Assembly: GCF_040712315.1 (NCBI RefSeq)
Contig: NC_134017.1
Span: 28,441,273 to 28,505,272 of the forward strand
Direction of reading: 5' to 3'
Origin: Castanea sativa
Lineage: Eukaryota; Streptophyta; Magnoliopsida; Fagales; Fagaceae
DNA: 64,000 nucleotides
Positions 1 to 10,684 of the stretch are shown here, one piece after another; the first letter of the stretch is position 1, and every line of letters begins with the position of its first letter. The notes under the pieces were generated by a model. The model made no database searches, was not told the DNA's origin, and was given only the letters and a program-made list of their open reading frames with translations. A program made the position numbers and the translations under genes.

Positions 1-79
1 AGACATGCAATCGAGGAGTCTGGTTAGGTGGAACCCTCCAAGTGAAGGAATGTACAAAGAAAATTTTGATGGAGTGATT
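1..79 (+). pseudogene. RNase H-like domain of a non-LTR-type retroelement, left fragment
   Basis: Read in the frame ending at base 79, this stretch gives a Trp-Asn-Pro-Pro start followed by an Asn-Phe-Asp-Gly-Val motif. That is the usual opening of plant RNase H-like domains found at the end of LINE polyproteins and in their domesticated relatives, with the Asp being the first catalytic acid. The frame stops at the 5-bp target duplication (75-79) of the LTR element that follows and resumes in phase at 5127. The gene start lies outside the window. It is a fossil, not an active gene: the right half has three in-frame stops. Confidence 0.6.
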
Positions 80-1122
80 TGATAGGCCAAAAACGTATTG
101 ACCCCTTGTGATGGATTAAATTGATTAATTAGCCAAGTTATTAATTAATTAAATTAACATGCAAACACGTGGTAGCACAAATAAATCACCAATATACTAA
201 AGTATGCAGTGGAAAATAAATGACACGTTGATTTGTTTACGAATAGGAAAAACTTACACCGCAAAAATCTCACCGGGTGATTTTAAGGTCACCACTCCTG
301 AAATTTCACTATTATCACAACAAGCAGTTACAAGTAAAGAAATCCCAAGTACCTTACCAACCTACAATTGAACCCTTACCTCAATATCTAATTGGACTTG
401 TTCTGTAGTGACAATTTCTCCTTTTGATGCACGGCTCCCAATACGTGACTAACCAATTCAATGCGCAGATCCCAGTACGCGGCTTACTCCTTTGCATGAA
501 TCCCAGTACATGACTAACTCCATAGCAACCCTTTGATTGTTGTAGTTGATTTGCAGTAGCTTCACATAGAAACACCAATAAGATTTTCAATGTTGGTGCA
601 AGAGACTTTGCTTGGTTAAAAAACCCAAAGGCGTACAAGAAACGCAGCAAAAACTCTTTCTTCTGTAAGAGGAGGCTAAGGTTTCAAAAAGAAAATCTAA
701 TGAAGCTCTCTAGGGTTAGGTTTTTCCTTTTTCCACCTCCTTTAAATAGGAGCTTAATGGGCTTTCCTATTTCAAATAGGTTTACACAAACCTTGGGCTT
801 TCCTAATCTAATAAGAATTATACAAACCCATAAACAAATAGCCTTTTAGAGTAAAAAAGTTGCTGGCTATAATCTGAAGCCTGTAAGCTCGATCGATCGA
901 GACATCTATCAAACTTTAATGAATCTCGACAAATTAAGCTTCTGTCGAGAAGGTAACGAGACTTGCAGTTTGCACTTTTCTTGAGTATTTCTTGAGTAAT
1001 CTTCATGTCTTCAATTTAACCATTTGTAATGATCATCTTAAACCTACTTAAATTTACCCAAATACAAATAAAGTGCGTTTTGTCAAAGGATATGCCAATC
1101 ACATAAAAATATGTCTCCAACA
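80..1122 (-). repeat. 3' LTR of the 5-kb element
   Basis: About 1043 bp, TG to CA, clearly homologous along its whole length to 4094-5121, with scattered substitutions and small indels that show the insertion is not recent. It contains short TCGATCGA-rich stretches near 888-960. Open frames within it are not coding. Confidence 0.85.
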
Positions 1123-1132
1123 ATCTCCCCTT
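1123..1132 (-). promoter_or_regulatory. Polypurine tract of the 5-kb element
   Basis: On the minus strand this reads AAGGGGAGAT directly against the TG of the 3' LTR, the expected place and composition for the plus-strand DNA primer. Confidence 0.6.
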
Positions 1133-3255
1133 GTGGCAATCTGTGACAAAACCACAAGAGAACATTGAATGTCCTAAAATACATTCTACTCAAGATTACA
1201 AAATAAATAAGCCTAGTCTAAAAGATTTGAACCTTGGAAGTTACTGCAAGAAGAAGGTTCAGAATCTTGACTTGGCTTTAACTTGTCTTTCCTGAAAGAC
1301 ACTAAACAAAACACATCAAGGTACCATGTGGAAAACAATGACAAGTTAAATAAACAAGAAACATGTGTATAAAAAGAGAAAAGAAACAACACATGTGAGA
1401 TAAAGAGTGAAACACATACATCATCACATATACCACTTGATAAGTATCATGTATGTAAAAATGGTTACAAAACCAAAAGATACACAACCCAAAAATATAC
1501 CAATATCAATGTGTATCAAACTAGCTCTCCCTCTAAGTTAGTTACATAAAAAACTTTCTTCCCTTTAATATGAAGTTCTCCCCCTAAGTCTATTACTCCC
1601 CCTAAAGAATGACATTCAATTCTCAAATTTCTCCCCCTTTTTGACATAATTGTCAAAGGGCATAAAAAGCCAAAAGACTTGACCAAAGAAAGATAAAGAG
1701 GGAACGAAAAGATCTAGGGACCATAGACCTACAAGAAAAAGAAAAACAAGATGCTATGGACACAAAGGAAAAAAATGCAAAACAAAGAAGAATGAAATGC
1801 ATGCAAGAGTATCTCGATCAATCGAGAGGTGTTGAGAATCTATCGAGCCAACCTCGAAGGATCGAGAAAGTGTCGAGGATCTATCGAGCAGACAAGAGAT
1901 ATCATGATCGATCCACCTAGCTATCGAGAGGTGTCAAGATTGTGATAAGATGCAACAGAAGAGTTCGACAGATAAGCCAGGTATCAAGAGGTGTCGAGGT
2001 AGCTTAAAAACATTTTTTCAAAGGAGGAGAAAAACATAGATATGAATGCAATCAAACATACAACCCAGCCAATGATCCAACCAACATTTTAACATCTCAA
2101 AAACATCTCTCAATTAACAAAGAGTTAAGAAAAATAGCTTCCAAAACACACACACACACACACTAAACAAGTCTAACCAATTTTATATTTCAAAAACAAG
2201 TTAAGACAGTTTAGTAAGCATACATCAACACATGTTAACCTTGTGATGGCCAAATCACATTGTACATGCACATGTATCAAGAGTAGCAAAGAATATTGCG
2301 TGTTGTGTGTGAAAACATCTCAAGATTGCATACGTGTCTCTATGTTATGACGATTTGAGATATGAGAAAGTCACTTTAATTCACACACAATCATAACTAT
2401 TTGATGGGGACTATCATCTTTGAGGTACATCTTGTAACTCCCGCATCTCCTAGAAAACACGCATACAATCATATTTAAAGCATTTTTGATCTTTTTGCTT
2501 TTATTTTCTTTGCATATTTTCTTTTTTATCAAGCAAATCATGCATGGGTATGCAAAGGAGAGAAAAGAGATACCCAATTATGTTAAGCCTTTTGACATTG
2601 CACTTTTGCTATGCCAAAGCATACAGATGTCATATCATAATTGGCGTGCAACAGTGGTGAGATGGTTATTTATGCATTTCTCTTAAGATTTTTTAGTCCT
2701 ACCCATTAAAAAGAGTGATACGAGTGTTAAGTATAAGAGATCACTTAACCTTACTCATCACAAACAAAGAGCCACAAAGTTTACCTGCTTAGTTGTGCAT
2801 GGGAATGCTCATCTAAGCTACAAGAGATACAAAGTTTAGAAAACTCTGTTTCAAAGGTCATTCTAAGGTTCACAAGAACCGATGTACACAAACACACACT
2901 GTTTTCGTATTTTTTAATTTATTTATTTATTTTATTTAAAAAAAACAAAACTAAAAACAAACAAACAAAAACATGTTAAACAAAGCAAAGCAATGCATAA
3001 AAGAAAGATGCATATGCGTGAAAGCAAGAAAGGAGAAAAATGCAGATGCATGAAAGCATGATTCCAAAAGCAGATAAGAAACAAGCAAAGAGAGTCCTAC
3101 TGTAGATAAAAAGAATTAAAGCAGAGGATCAATAGAAAAGACAATTAAGTTTTAGGATCTTTCCTCACCCACACAGCACGAGTCTTTGGCCGTGAAGATC
3201 AAAAGACATGTGTCCTAGTATGACTACTAAATGACATAAATGAATTAGAATTCCC

Positions 3256-4037
3256 CTAAAATTGAGTTAAAAAACTCAAAACTTTTAATAACTCACCAAG
3301 AATAGGTACAGAGCCTTTAGACAAAGGATGAGACCTATTGGACACTCGCTTATGAGGAAACAACGTGAAGCAATTAGGCCGAGTGTGACTAGAAGCACCA
3401 CAATAGTGACAAACATGAGTAGTTTTAGAGCTATTCGGTTCTTTAGAAGGAGGTTTAACCTTAGAGGTTGACAGAGACCTCAACTTAGGACAATTTGGCC
3501 TAATATGACCAACAATATGACAATGATGAAAAGTGGGGACAAATTCAGAATTTTTATTCAACTTAGGAGGAGTTTTAGACATAGATTTAGAAACTTCAGC
3601 GTTAACATCAGATTGTTTACCTTTGTCTATCCTAACAATATTAGTCTTAAACTCTTCATTATTCCTTTTAAATGGGGGAATATAAAAATATTTTCTTTTG
3701 AGTTAGGCTCAACAATAAGTTTAGCACTAGTTAAAATTTCAACTTCAGTTTTAAACTCAACTAGTTGCTCTTCCAAACTCTTAATTTTGTCCACCTGAGA
3801 TGAAATTTGATTTTTAAAATTCTCATTCAAATTATTGGTTTCATCCAATTTTGCAATCAAATCATCTTTTTCAAGTTTAACCTTTTTAAATTTAGCTTTT
3901 AATTTTGTAGAACATTTAAGAGATTTCATATAAAAATTATAAAGCTTGTAATAGGCATCTTGAATATCATCATCATCATTCAACATAAGATCATGCAAAT
4001 CAAAACAATCAAGAGTTTCCATGACAACATGAGTCAA
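3256..4037 (-). pseudogene. gag: Gag-like protein with zinc knuckles, frameshifted
   Basis: Two overlapping-frame pieces form one gag-like gene. The first (4037 to about 3675) opens with Met and carries a Lys/Glu-rich helical region likely to form a coiled coil. The second (to 3256) holds two zinc-knuckle motifs. The second knuckle is canonical Cys-X2-Cys-X4-His-X4-Cys; in the first the leading Cys is replaced by His. The frames are offset by a one-base indel near 3675, in a C-run and A-run. Gag proteins of LTR elements package the RNA into particles. The gene starts about 55 bases inside the primer site, consistent with the minus orientation. No pol genes follow. Confidence 0.7.
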
Positions 4038-4080
4038 TGGATCTCACAACAAAGATTAAACCCTAATCAGAGTGTGCCTA

Positions 4081-4091
4081 CTCTGATACCA
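4081..4091 (-). promoter_or_regulatory. Primer binding site, initiator Met-tRNA type
   Basis: On the minus strand this reads TGGTATCAGAG, the standard plant LTR-element primer site complementary to the 3' end of initiator Met-tRNA. It lies two bases inside the 4094 LTR boundary and fixes the element's orientation. Confidence 0.85.
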
Positions 4092-4093
4092 CT

Positions 4094-5121
4094 TGATAGG
4101 CAAAAAACGTAATGAACCCTTGTGATGAATTAAGTTGATTAATTAATCAAATTAACATGCAAACACGTGGTAGCACAAACAAATCACCAATAAACTAAAG
4201 TATGCAGCGAAAAATAAATGACACGGTGATTTGTTTACGAATAGGGAAAACCTGCACGGCAAAAACCCCACCGAAGGATTTTAAGGTCGTCACTCTCGAA
4301 ATTCCACTATTATCACAACAAGCAATTACAAGTAAAGGAATCCCAAATACCTTACCAACCTACAGTTGAACCCTTACCCCAATACCCAATTGAACTTATT
4401 TTGTAGTGATAATTTCTTCTTTTGATGCACGGCTCCTAATATGTGACTAATCAATTTGATGCGCGGATCCCAGTATGTGGTTTACTCCTTTGCACGAATT
4501 CCAGTACGTGACTAATTCCACAGCAACCCTTTGATTGTTGTAGTTGATTTGCAGCAGCTTCATATAAAAACACTAATAAGATCTTCAATGTTGGTGCAAG
4601 AGACTTTACTTGGTTACAAAAACCAAAGGCGTACAAGAAACGCAGCAAGAACTCTTTCTTCTGTAAGACGAGGCTAAGGTTTCAAAAAAAAAAACCTAAT
4701 GAAGCTCTCTAGGGTTAGGTTTTTCCTTTTTCCACCTCCTTTAAATAGGAGCTTAATGGGCTCTCCTATTCCAAATAGGTTTACACAAACCCTAGGCTTT
4801 CCTAATCCAATAAGAATTATACAAACCCATAAACAAATAGCCTTTTAGAGTTAAAAAGTTGTAGGCTATAATTTGAAACCAGTAAGCTCGATCGATCGGG
4901 ACATCTATCAAGCTTTAATGAATCTCGATAGATCGAGCTTTTGTCAAGGAGGTATCGAGACCTACAGTTTACACTTTTCTTAAGCAATTCTTGAGTAATG
5001 TTCATGTGTTCAATTTAACCATTTGTAATGATCATCTTGAACCTACTTAAATTTACCCAAATACAAGTAAAGTGCGTTTTGTCAAAGGATATGCCAATTA
5101 CATAAAAATGTGTCCCCAACA
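4094..5121 (-). repeat. 5' LTR of the 5-kb element
   Basis: About 1028 bp, TG to CA on either strand, homologous to 80-1122. It is flanked on its outer side by the target duplication TGATT at 5122-5126. Confidence 0.85.
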
Positions 5122-5126
5122 TGATT

Positions 5127-5468
5127 TTTTTTTAGCTCTCCTTAGCTGGTATTGGTGTAGTGATTCGTAATTCTTATAGGAATGTAAAAGAAGCCCTTAG
5201 CCAAAAATTTCGGCTACCTCACTCAGTTGATTTGGTGGAAGCCTTGGCAGCTATTAGGGCAATAAGTTTTGCTAGAGAACTTTGCATTTCTAAGGTGGAA
5301 TTCGAAGTAGATAGTTAGAGAATTGTCACAGCAATCACCAACTAGATGCCACCAAAAACTTTGTCAGAGGTTTTTCATAAATATAGCTCCAAACATGTAA
5401 AAAGGGAGGGTAACCAGCTTGCTCATTCCCTTGCTAGAAGAACAATTTTATCTGTAAATCTTGATTAA
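5127..5468 (+). pseudogene. RNase H-like domain, right fragment
   Basis: Continues in phase from base 79 once the 5-kb insertion and one target copy are set aside. It carries the Ala-Gly-Ile-Gly-Val-Val-Ile-Arg strand, the catalytic Glu in Glu-Ala-Leu-Ala-Ala, an Asp-Ser pair, and a C-terminal Asn-Gln-Leu-Ala-His-Ser-Leu-Ala-Arg segment, in the order expected for plant RNase H-like domains. It ends at TAA 5466-5468. In-frame stops at 5133-5135, 5316-5318 and 5343-5345 make it a pseudogene. It was probably the end of a LINE polyprotein; a degraded host RNase H-like gene is the alternative. Confidence 0.7.
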
Positions 5469-6494
5469 AAAGTTAAAAGTTTTTGCCAAGCTTGAAGTGT
5501 ACATTTGAGATGCACTTAAATAGCTTAAAACTACTAGCTTATTACTTATTGCTTCTACTATTTGTGGGTGCTGAAAGAAGAAGTTTTTCTTTTTTCTTTT
5601 TTGTTTTGTTTTTTTTATTTGTTTTTTTGGTGTGTGTGGCTTAAGTGAGCTTAATTAGTCAACTGGCTTGGCACATTAGGAGTCCCACTATAACTTTTTG
5701 TTAAAAAAGTAAGGTAAAGTTGATTGTTTGTGGGTCACATGCTCTAGTTTTTGCACATATGTTAGTTACTTTTTAATTATTGCAGATTTTACTCTACTCT
5801 TTTTGCTAGAGTATTTTTAGTAAAAATAAACATTAGTATATTTAGATTTTAACTTTTATTTACAGTACTATTAACAAATGTTTTCATCAAAAGGCTATAG
5901 ATAAGTTGTTCTTAAAAGGAATTCCATTTGTGAATTGTTTATTTTTTATAGATTATTTACATGACATAGGACAAAACGCTAAAAGTTAGCATATTTCTAA
6001 AAAACTGATAATTAAACTATAAGTTAACTATTATCTACAGTACTTTTAACCAATGTTTTCACCAAAAGGTTATAGATAAGTTGTTCTCAAATGAAAATCT
6101 GTTTTTGCATTGTTTTTTTTATCATATATTATTTGCATAATATGCGATGAAAAGCTAAAAGTTAGCGTATTTCTAAAAAACAGAAAAATTGATTATTAAT
6201 GAAATAAAGGTAAGGCAATAAGACAAAAAGTAATATGAGAACTACAAATAGAACATAAAATAAAAAAAGCTAGTATATAATCTTTCCGCAAACACACTTA
6301 GCAAATTCATGCTTTTATTTTTAAATTCAAAATTATTTTGGTAATATTTTAACAAATGGTGGAGGAGATTGATTCTTCTCATGTGAAGAACTAAATTTTG
6401 AATCCTTACCCCCATATAATGTACGAAAAAAAAATAAATTTTACTGGCTGCATGCAAAGAAGATTTGGCCTAGCTAGGCTTACACAAGAACTAA
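5469..6494. other. AT-rich non-coding spacer
   Basis: Lies downstream of the decarboxylase-type gene (which ends at 6495 on the minus strand) and would hold its 3' UTR and terminator. Apart from the duplication annotated separately, I see no coding sequence. Confidence 0.5.
5845..6190. repeat. Tandem duplication, period about 175 bp
   Basis: Two diverged adjacent copies. Anchors such as AAGGCTATAGATAAG / AAGGTTATAGATAAG (5891 and 6066) and GCTAAAAGTTAGC (5978 and 6154) repeat 175-176 bases apart. No coding content. Confidence 0.65.
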
Positions 6495-8036
6495 TTAAGT
6501 GCTTAGTATGATATTTGCATGCTCCTGCACCACTTTCCAAGCCGTGATAACGTGTCGTTCCTCAACTGGAGTTGCACCAACGGCAAATCGTATCACATAT
6601 ACTCCCTCAAATACAACATGAGTCACGAAGACACAGCCCGACATGTTGATGGACTCCAACAATTTGCGGTTTGCCTCATTCGCATGTTCCTCGCTTACTA
6701 TGTCAAGCTTACCATATTTGTATACTCTCTCACTTAGTGCGGATGGCAAAATCCTGAAACAAACCATGGCAAAATTTGTAGGGACCACAATTTCAAACCT
6801 TTTATCCATAGCTACAAGCCCTTCAAAAAGATTGGCCATTTTCACATGGTTTCTCATGAAGCTCCTAAGGTTAGCTACAGTACCATAGCTTCTAAGCACA
6901 AACCATAATTTCAAGGAACGAAATCTTTGGCTTAGGGTTATCTGCCAGTCTTTATAGTCCACCACTTGCTTTGAATCCGAGGCTTTATTCCTCAAGAACT
7001 CTGGGTTGGTTGAGAGTGACTTTATCAAGGCGCTCGAATCTTTTACCCAAAGGCAGCAACAATCCAAAGAGGTTAAGAACCATTTGTGTGGATTGAGACT
7101 AAATGAGTTCGCACCCTCAACACCATCGATGAAGTGCCGAAACTCAGGACGAATACAGGCGCTTCCGGCATAAGCAGCATCAACATGAACCCACATTCCA
7201 TAATCTTTTGCCACAGCACATAACGATTCTAGTGGATCAATGGTAGCCATTGGAGTTGTTCCCACATTGGAACATAAAAACAATGGGACTAGGCCTGCTT
7301 CCACATCTTTGAAAATTTGGGCTCGTAGTGAGTCTGGTGATAGTGCATATGATGTTGACTTAGAAGTCTTGATGGCTCTGAAATTCATTGGATGGATCCC
7401 TGCTATTTGTGCTGCTTTTTGGAATGCACTATGTGTTTGGTTAGAAGTATAAACTACCAACTTCACCAGGTTTTCTCTCCCAATTTGGCTAAGCATTTGA
7501 TCCCTTGCAGCAACGAGTGTGCACAAAACAACCTCACAAGTAGTACCTTGTATCACACCCCCACCATTGCCAGAGAAAAGGAAAGACTTGGGTAAATCAA
7601 GTATCTCTCCAAGCCAATCCATGACTATTGTCTCTAGCTCAGTAGCGGCTGGTGATGCAATCCAATTGAATCCAACCACATTGAAGCCAGTGCTAAGCAT
7701 ATCTCCAAGAAAAGTCGCTATGCTACTAGTGCATTGGAAGTAAGCAAAGAAGTTTAGGCTTTGCCAATGTGTTAAACCAGGAACAATGTGCTCCTGCACG
7801 TCTTGGAGAATGGTTTCAATGGGTTCTGGATTATGTGGGGTGGACTCTGGCAAGCGTTTTTGGAGATATCCTGGTTCGACTTGGCTTAGAATTGGGTATT
7901 TCTCTACATCGCGATAATAATCAGCTAGGAAATCTATGATCATATGGCCTTGTCGCCTGAACTCCTCAGGGTCCAAAGGGCTAATGTTAGAGGAAGAAGT
8001 GTGGCTGGCTACATTGTTAGAATTGAGGCTACCCAT
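6495..8036 (-). CDS. Aromatic amino acid decarboxylase family; predicted aromatic (phenyl)acetaldehyde synthase
   Basis: An intact, intron-free 513-residue PLP enzyme of group II decarboxylases, normal length for plant tyrosine decarboxylase / aromatic acetaldehyde synthase genes, which are usually intron-free when of this type. Visible landmarks are Ser-Pro-Ala-Ala-Thr-Glu-Leu-Glu at 128-135, PLP-stacking His202, Asp286 in His-Val-Asp-Ala-Ala-Tyr that contacts the pyridine nitrogen, and PLP Lys318 in Asn-Pro-His-Lys-Trp. In the flexible catalytic loop, 29 residues after the lysine, true decarboxylases have Tyr and acetaldehyde synthases have Phe; here it is Phe347 (codon 6996-6998). The enzyme is therefore predicted to couple decarboxylation with oxidative deamination, giving an aromatic acetaldehyde, CO2, ammonia and peroxide. 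Ser369 sits where Ser favours phenolic and Gly favours indolic substrates. No signal peptide is seen, so it should be cytosolic. The ATG at 8034-8036 fits the family start. The product could be a scent or phenylethanol precursor. Confidence 0.9.
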   Translation of the reverse strand: MGSLNSNNVASHTSSSNISPLDPEEFRRQGHMIIDFLADYYRDVEKYPILSQVEPGYLQKRLPESTPHNPEPIETILQDVQEHIVPGLTHWQSLNFFAYFQCTSSIATFLGDMLSTGFNVVGFNWIASPAATELETIVMDWLGEILDLPKSFLFSGNGGGVIQGTTCEVVLCTLVAARDQMLSQIGRENLVKLVVYTSNQTHSAFQKAAQIAGIHPMNFRAIKTSKSTSYALSPDSLRAQIFKDVEAGLVPLFLCSNVGTTPMATIDPLESLCAVAKDYGMWVHVDAAYAGSACIRPEFRHFIDGVEGANSFSLNPHKWFLTSLDCCCLWVKDSSALIKSLSTNPEFLRNKASDSKQVVDYKDWQITLSQRFRSLKLWFVLRSYGTVANLRSFMRNHVKMANLFEGLVAMDKRFEIVVPTNFAMVCFRILPSALSERVYKYGKLDIVSEEHANEANRKLLESINMSGCVFVTHVVFEGVYVIRFAVGATPVEERHVITAWKVVQEHANIILST

Positions 8037-8196
8037 TAATAAAGAAATATGTGGTACAGAGAAAAAAGTATGTTTCAGGCTTCTTTGATTTTCTGGTGGT
8101 AGGGTTATTTATTGTAGTGAAAGGAAAAACCAAGAAATGACAAAGTTGAGACTATCTTGTAGCCAATGGTATAGATAGAAGGGAATGAAGAAGAGA

Positions 8197-8208
8197 TTAT
8201 ATATATAA
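8197..8208 (-). promoter_or_regulatory. Candidate TATA box of the acetaldehyde synthase-type gene
   Basis: A TATATATA run about 165 bases upstream of the ATG on the gene's strand, with a pyrimidine-rich leader between. This is plausible spacing for a plant core promoter with a 130-base 5' UTR. Confidence 0.5.
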
Positions 8209-8463
8209 ATAAAAGTGACGAAGCCCCGTGACCTGAGAAATGAAACGCTACAGTGTAAGGATGTCCTATTAAAAAACTCAAATTTGCATTACCCAATAAG
8301 ATACTGCCATGTCAATTTTTTTTTTTTTCAAAGTAAAAGATTGGATAGATAACCCTATGTTGTACCTACCATCCGCTCGGACCTGTGCTTGCTAACCCAA
8401 ACCAATAAAGATTGGATGGATAAACCTATGTCATATTTTTGCTTCCACACGAAGCCAATAGAT

Positions 8464-9225
8464 GTACTGATAATTTAGATAAGATGGGAAGGTAGATAGC
8501 TTTCGATTTTCCTTTCTACCCAAAAAAACAAACAAACAAATTGTCCTTGAACTTCCCAAAAAGAGAGTTTATCGGCTAAATGAACAAAAGAACTTAATGT
8601 TGGTGGCCTACTTATCTAGTAGAAATTGTGTCAAAATAGAAATTAACATGTTTTTATTGTCCGACAGGTTTTAGTTGTATGCTAGCAAAATATATATATG
8701 TAGCAAATAAATTCGCTGATAATTTAGTTATGATGGGAAGGTAGAAAGCTTTCAATTTTCCTATCTACCAAAAAAAAAAAAAAAAAACCGTCCACAAACT
8801 TCCTAATAAAAGAGTTAAATGGCTAAATGAACAAAATAAGTAAATGTTGGTGGCCTTATCTAGTAGATATTGTGTCAAAATACATCAAAATGGAAATTAA
8901 CATGTTTCTATTGTCTGACAAGTCTTAGTAGTGCGCTAGCAATATATATATATATATATATATATAGATGCACTCATAGTTTAGCTAAGATGGAAAGGTA
9001 AAAAGTTTTCGATTTTCCTTTCTACCAAAAAAAAAAAACCATCCACGGGCTTCCCAAAAAAAGAGCTTAACAGCTAAATGAACAAAAGAAGTAATTGTTG
9101 GTGGCCTACTTATCTAGTAGATATTGTGTCAAAATGCATCAAAATGGAAATTAACATGTTTTATTGTTAGACAGGTTTTAGTCGTATGCTAGCAAAATAT
9201 ATATGTGTGTATGTGTGTAGGGGCA
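8464..9225. repeat. Three-copy tandem repeat, about 250 bp per unit
   Basis: Three consecutive units starting near 8464, 8712 and 8970 share the order: GATAATTTAG, GATGGGAAGGTAG, a poly-A run, a TTGTGTCAAAAT block, then a TA-rich junction. Periods are 248 and 258 bases. Parts of an earlier, shorter repeat (GATTGGATAGATAA and GATTGGATGGATAA) precede it. The array lies in the upstream region of the 6495-8036 gene, about 430 bases before its ATG. Confidence 0.8.
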
Positions 9226-10684
9226 TTGAATCTGGCCAGGTCAAGATATTTGGGAATCTCATGGCCAACGTGATTCTTGTCCACGAATTTATTGATCTAT
9301 AGTGATTTGGATGATATTTCCACTTTAAAATACTTTCAATCCAGTTTAGAGGAAAAATCCTCCAATCTACCACAAAAGGCTATTGAAATTTGAAATGATA
9401 TCTGCATGTAATATTAAATTGACAGCACTATTCCAATGAAAATTGAAAAGAAAAGAAAAGACTAACTTAAGTGATCAAAACACATAACGTAAAACCGCGT
9501 TTTTATTTTGTTTTGATTTTTTTTTTTATAAAAATAAAAATTATAATGGATGATTAAAATGATTTAAATAAATAGTAAAAATTAAAATTCCTTGAAATTT
9601 TTGGTAGTAAGTTTTAATTGGCGTAGTGTATTAAATTCTTAAAATTTCAGTCATGAAATTATACTTAGAGTAAATCATATAATATTTCATAGAATTAATT
9701 TTGTATCCAATAAATGGAGGATTTGTTTTTATGAATAATCAATACATTTATATATAATTAATTATATATGGTGGCTGTGCCAAGTGCTGGCCCTCCTCTC
9801 TTGTCATGTGGGAAAATTTTGCCCCCTTTATATTGCAAACCTAAGATTTTGTACAACATGATGTTGCTATATGGCTCACAGAAAGACATTTTCCAAAGTT
9901 TAATAAGGTTTAAAATACTATTTCAAATTAAATCCAGTTGCCAAATGCGTTGAGAAATTTAAAAGAAAGTTCATCATTTATTTTGAATTGTTTTATATAC
10001 ATATATATTTTTTCTTTATGTTGGATCAAAGATATGATGGAAGATACTGATGTGGGTGATGTTGATACCTGTGTAAATGGAAGTTCAAATTGATCAACAT
10101 AGGCAAAGAAAATTGGCCTCTTGAGTAATACCCTATAAGGTGTTTGTCAAAATGCTTGACCATAAGACATCCTCACTACGTAATCTGCCTCAGAAGCCTC
10201 ATGCAGTCAGGCTTCCTTTTCACTCTGCTTCCACCAATGGCCACTTCAAATTACCTTTCCTGCCACTCACTCCTGAAGCCTCTCCCAAGCCCTTCTCAGT
10301 TATGACATTGTTATGAATGTTATATAAACTGAGCATATTTTAATTTTATGCATTATAGCTATTAAATCTCCGTCTTTACAATGGAATTTGAATTGAGTTA
10401 TATTTTTGGATAGTCTTATGAGGCTAATGGTTAACTTTGGCTATGCATTTCTTTAGTGGTTGTTTTGGTTTTACTTTAATGATTAGTAATATGCGCTGAG
10501 GAGAATGTAACAATTTTTTTTTCTTAATTTTCAAGAAAAGACTAATTTTTATTTTCCCAAAATTTTCTTAGGAGATCATAAGAGGCTTTTGTAGGTCTTT
10601 CGTATGGAATTCATGATGTGTGTGGGTGCTTTTTGTTCTTTCATGGTTGAACAAAAGTTTTTATATATGAATTAATGTTGTGAT
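9226..10684. other. AT-rich spacer with one GC-richer 54-codon ORF
   Basis: Mostly AT-rich and non-coding. The exception is 10152-10316 on the plus strand, an ATG-to-TGA frame of 54 codons, rich in Ser, Pro, Leu and His and clearly less AT-rich than its surroundings. It looks like an organelle-transit-peptide first exon or a stray gene fragment, but I recognise no family and see no downstream exon. A second GC-richer patch at 9768-9840 has no recognisable product. Confidence 0.3.

Larger units (their letters stand above)
80..5121 (-). mobile_element. Non-autonomous LTR retrotransposon with gag remnant only
   Basis: A complete element in outline: two LTRs of about 1.04 kb (80-1122 and 4094-5121) beginning TG and ending CA, flanked by a perfect 5-bp target duplication TGATT (75-79 and 5122-5126). 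Read on the minus strand, a primer site matching initiator Met-tRNA lies just inside the 4094-5121 LTR and a purine-rich tract just inside the other, so transcription runs right to left. The 3-kb interior holds one broken gag-like gene with zinc knuckles. I see no protease, reverse transcriptase or integrase, so it would have depended on a relative for movement. Much of the interior (1123-3250) is A-rich with several C-rich tracts near 1500-1640 and shows no coding sequence. The Met-tRNA site and gag style suggest a Copia-related parent, an inference. Confidence 0.85.

Noticed and set aside
381..1006. Minus-strand open frames of 60-90 codons in the first LTR, repeated at 4451-5005
   Set aside because: They lie wholly in LTR sequence, differ by stops and indels between the two LTR copies and match no protein pattern.
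6519..7743. Plus-strand open frames across the decarboxylase-type gene
   Set aside because: Shadows of the intact minus-strand gene.
9768..9953. 61-codon plus-strand frame
   Set aside because: No recognisable domain and it quickly turns AT-rich; not enough to call a gene.
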